DNA of 64,000 nucleotides from Plantibacter elymi (nom. nud.) (lineage in GTDB: Bacteria > Actinomycetota > Actinomycetes > Actinomycetales > Microbacteriaceae). The notes under the pieces were generated by a model. That model made no database searches and had not been told where the DNA came from. It was given only the letters and a program-made list of their open reading frames with translations. This document shows positions 64,000 to 64,000 of the stretch, piece after piece; within the stretch, counting starts at the first letter, position 1, and each line of letters starts with the position of its first letter. Location of the stretch: NCBI RefSeq assembly GCF_900177795.1, contig NZ_FXWJ01000005.1, forward strand, positions 434,001 to 498,000. Direction: 5' to 3'. A program made the translations under genes and the position numbers.

Positions 64000-64000
64000 C

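Overview
The window is about 70% GC, with dense short-spaced genes, ATGA/GTGA stop-start overlaps, many GTG starts, LPXTG-type surface proteins, leaderless promoters and a 6C small RNA. This fits a Gram-positive actinobacterium. Gene order (dnaX-recR-ask-asd; RidA-DUF4177-class A PBP-metallophosphoesterase) matches conserved actinobacterial blocks. The sugar-locus content and the ubiquitous GGTCCCTGAGC(C/T)TGTCGAAGGGC repeat suggest a plant-associated member of the Microbacteriaceae; the family assignment is inference.

Layout. 1-6.2 kb: 3' part of a surface protein with an Asp-Ala repeat stalk, a DUF5819/HTTM pair, and an FAD oxidoreductase. 6.3-10.6 kb: fructose PTS operon (DeoR regulator, fruK, fruA, ptsH). 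10.9-13.5 kb: a NarL-type two-component system divergent from a secreted HbpS/GlcG-like lipoprotein. 13.5-17.4 kb: a mosaic segment with a fragment of a surface-anchor gene, a near-identical second ptsH, a low-GC minus-strand mini-operon (34-residue peptide, small WH/IHH protein, 12-TM exporter, PLP aminotransferase) and a 3' fragment of ptsH. The peptide operon is the best candidate for an undescribed system.

17.4-32.3 kb: an apparent type II arabinogalactan utilisation locus. It has a surface GH30 endo-galactanase, a LacI regulator with four palindromic operators, a CUT1 ABC importer without its own ATPase, a cytoplasmic GH35 beta-galactosidase and a large RCC1-GH43 fusion. Polymer would be cut outside, oligosaccharides imported, and galactose released inside. 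32.4-35.9 kb: a five-gene minus-strand operon chained by 4-bp overlaps, headed by a WXG100-like protein (type VII secretion-like).

36-47.6 kb: housekeeping genes (dnaX, recR, GNAT, ask with an internal beta-subunit start, asd, SGNH hydrolase, mqo, tdk, UDP-glucose dehydrogenase, VanZ-like). 47.8-51.2 kb: a DUF4012 protein and two small anchored surface proteins that share an upstream motif. 51.2-52.0 kb: tRNA-Pro(CGG), a tRNA remnant and a dense repeat cluster. 51.9-58.8 kb: a metallophosphoesterase, two tandem paralogous class A PBPs, DUF4177 and RidA. 58.8-64 kb: acetyl-CoA synthetase, 6C sRNA, a SatD pair, ribokinase and the end of an MFS transporter.
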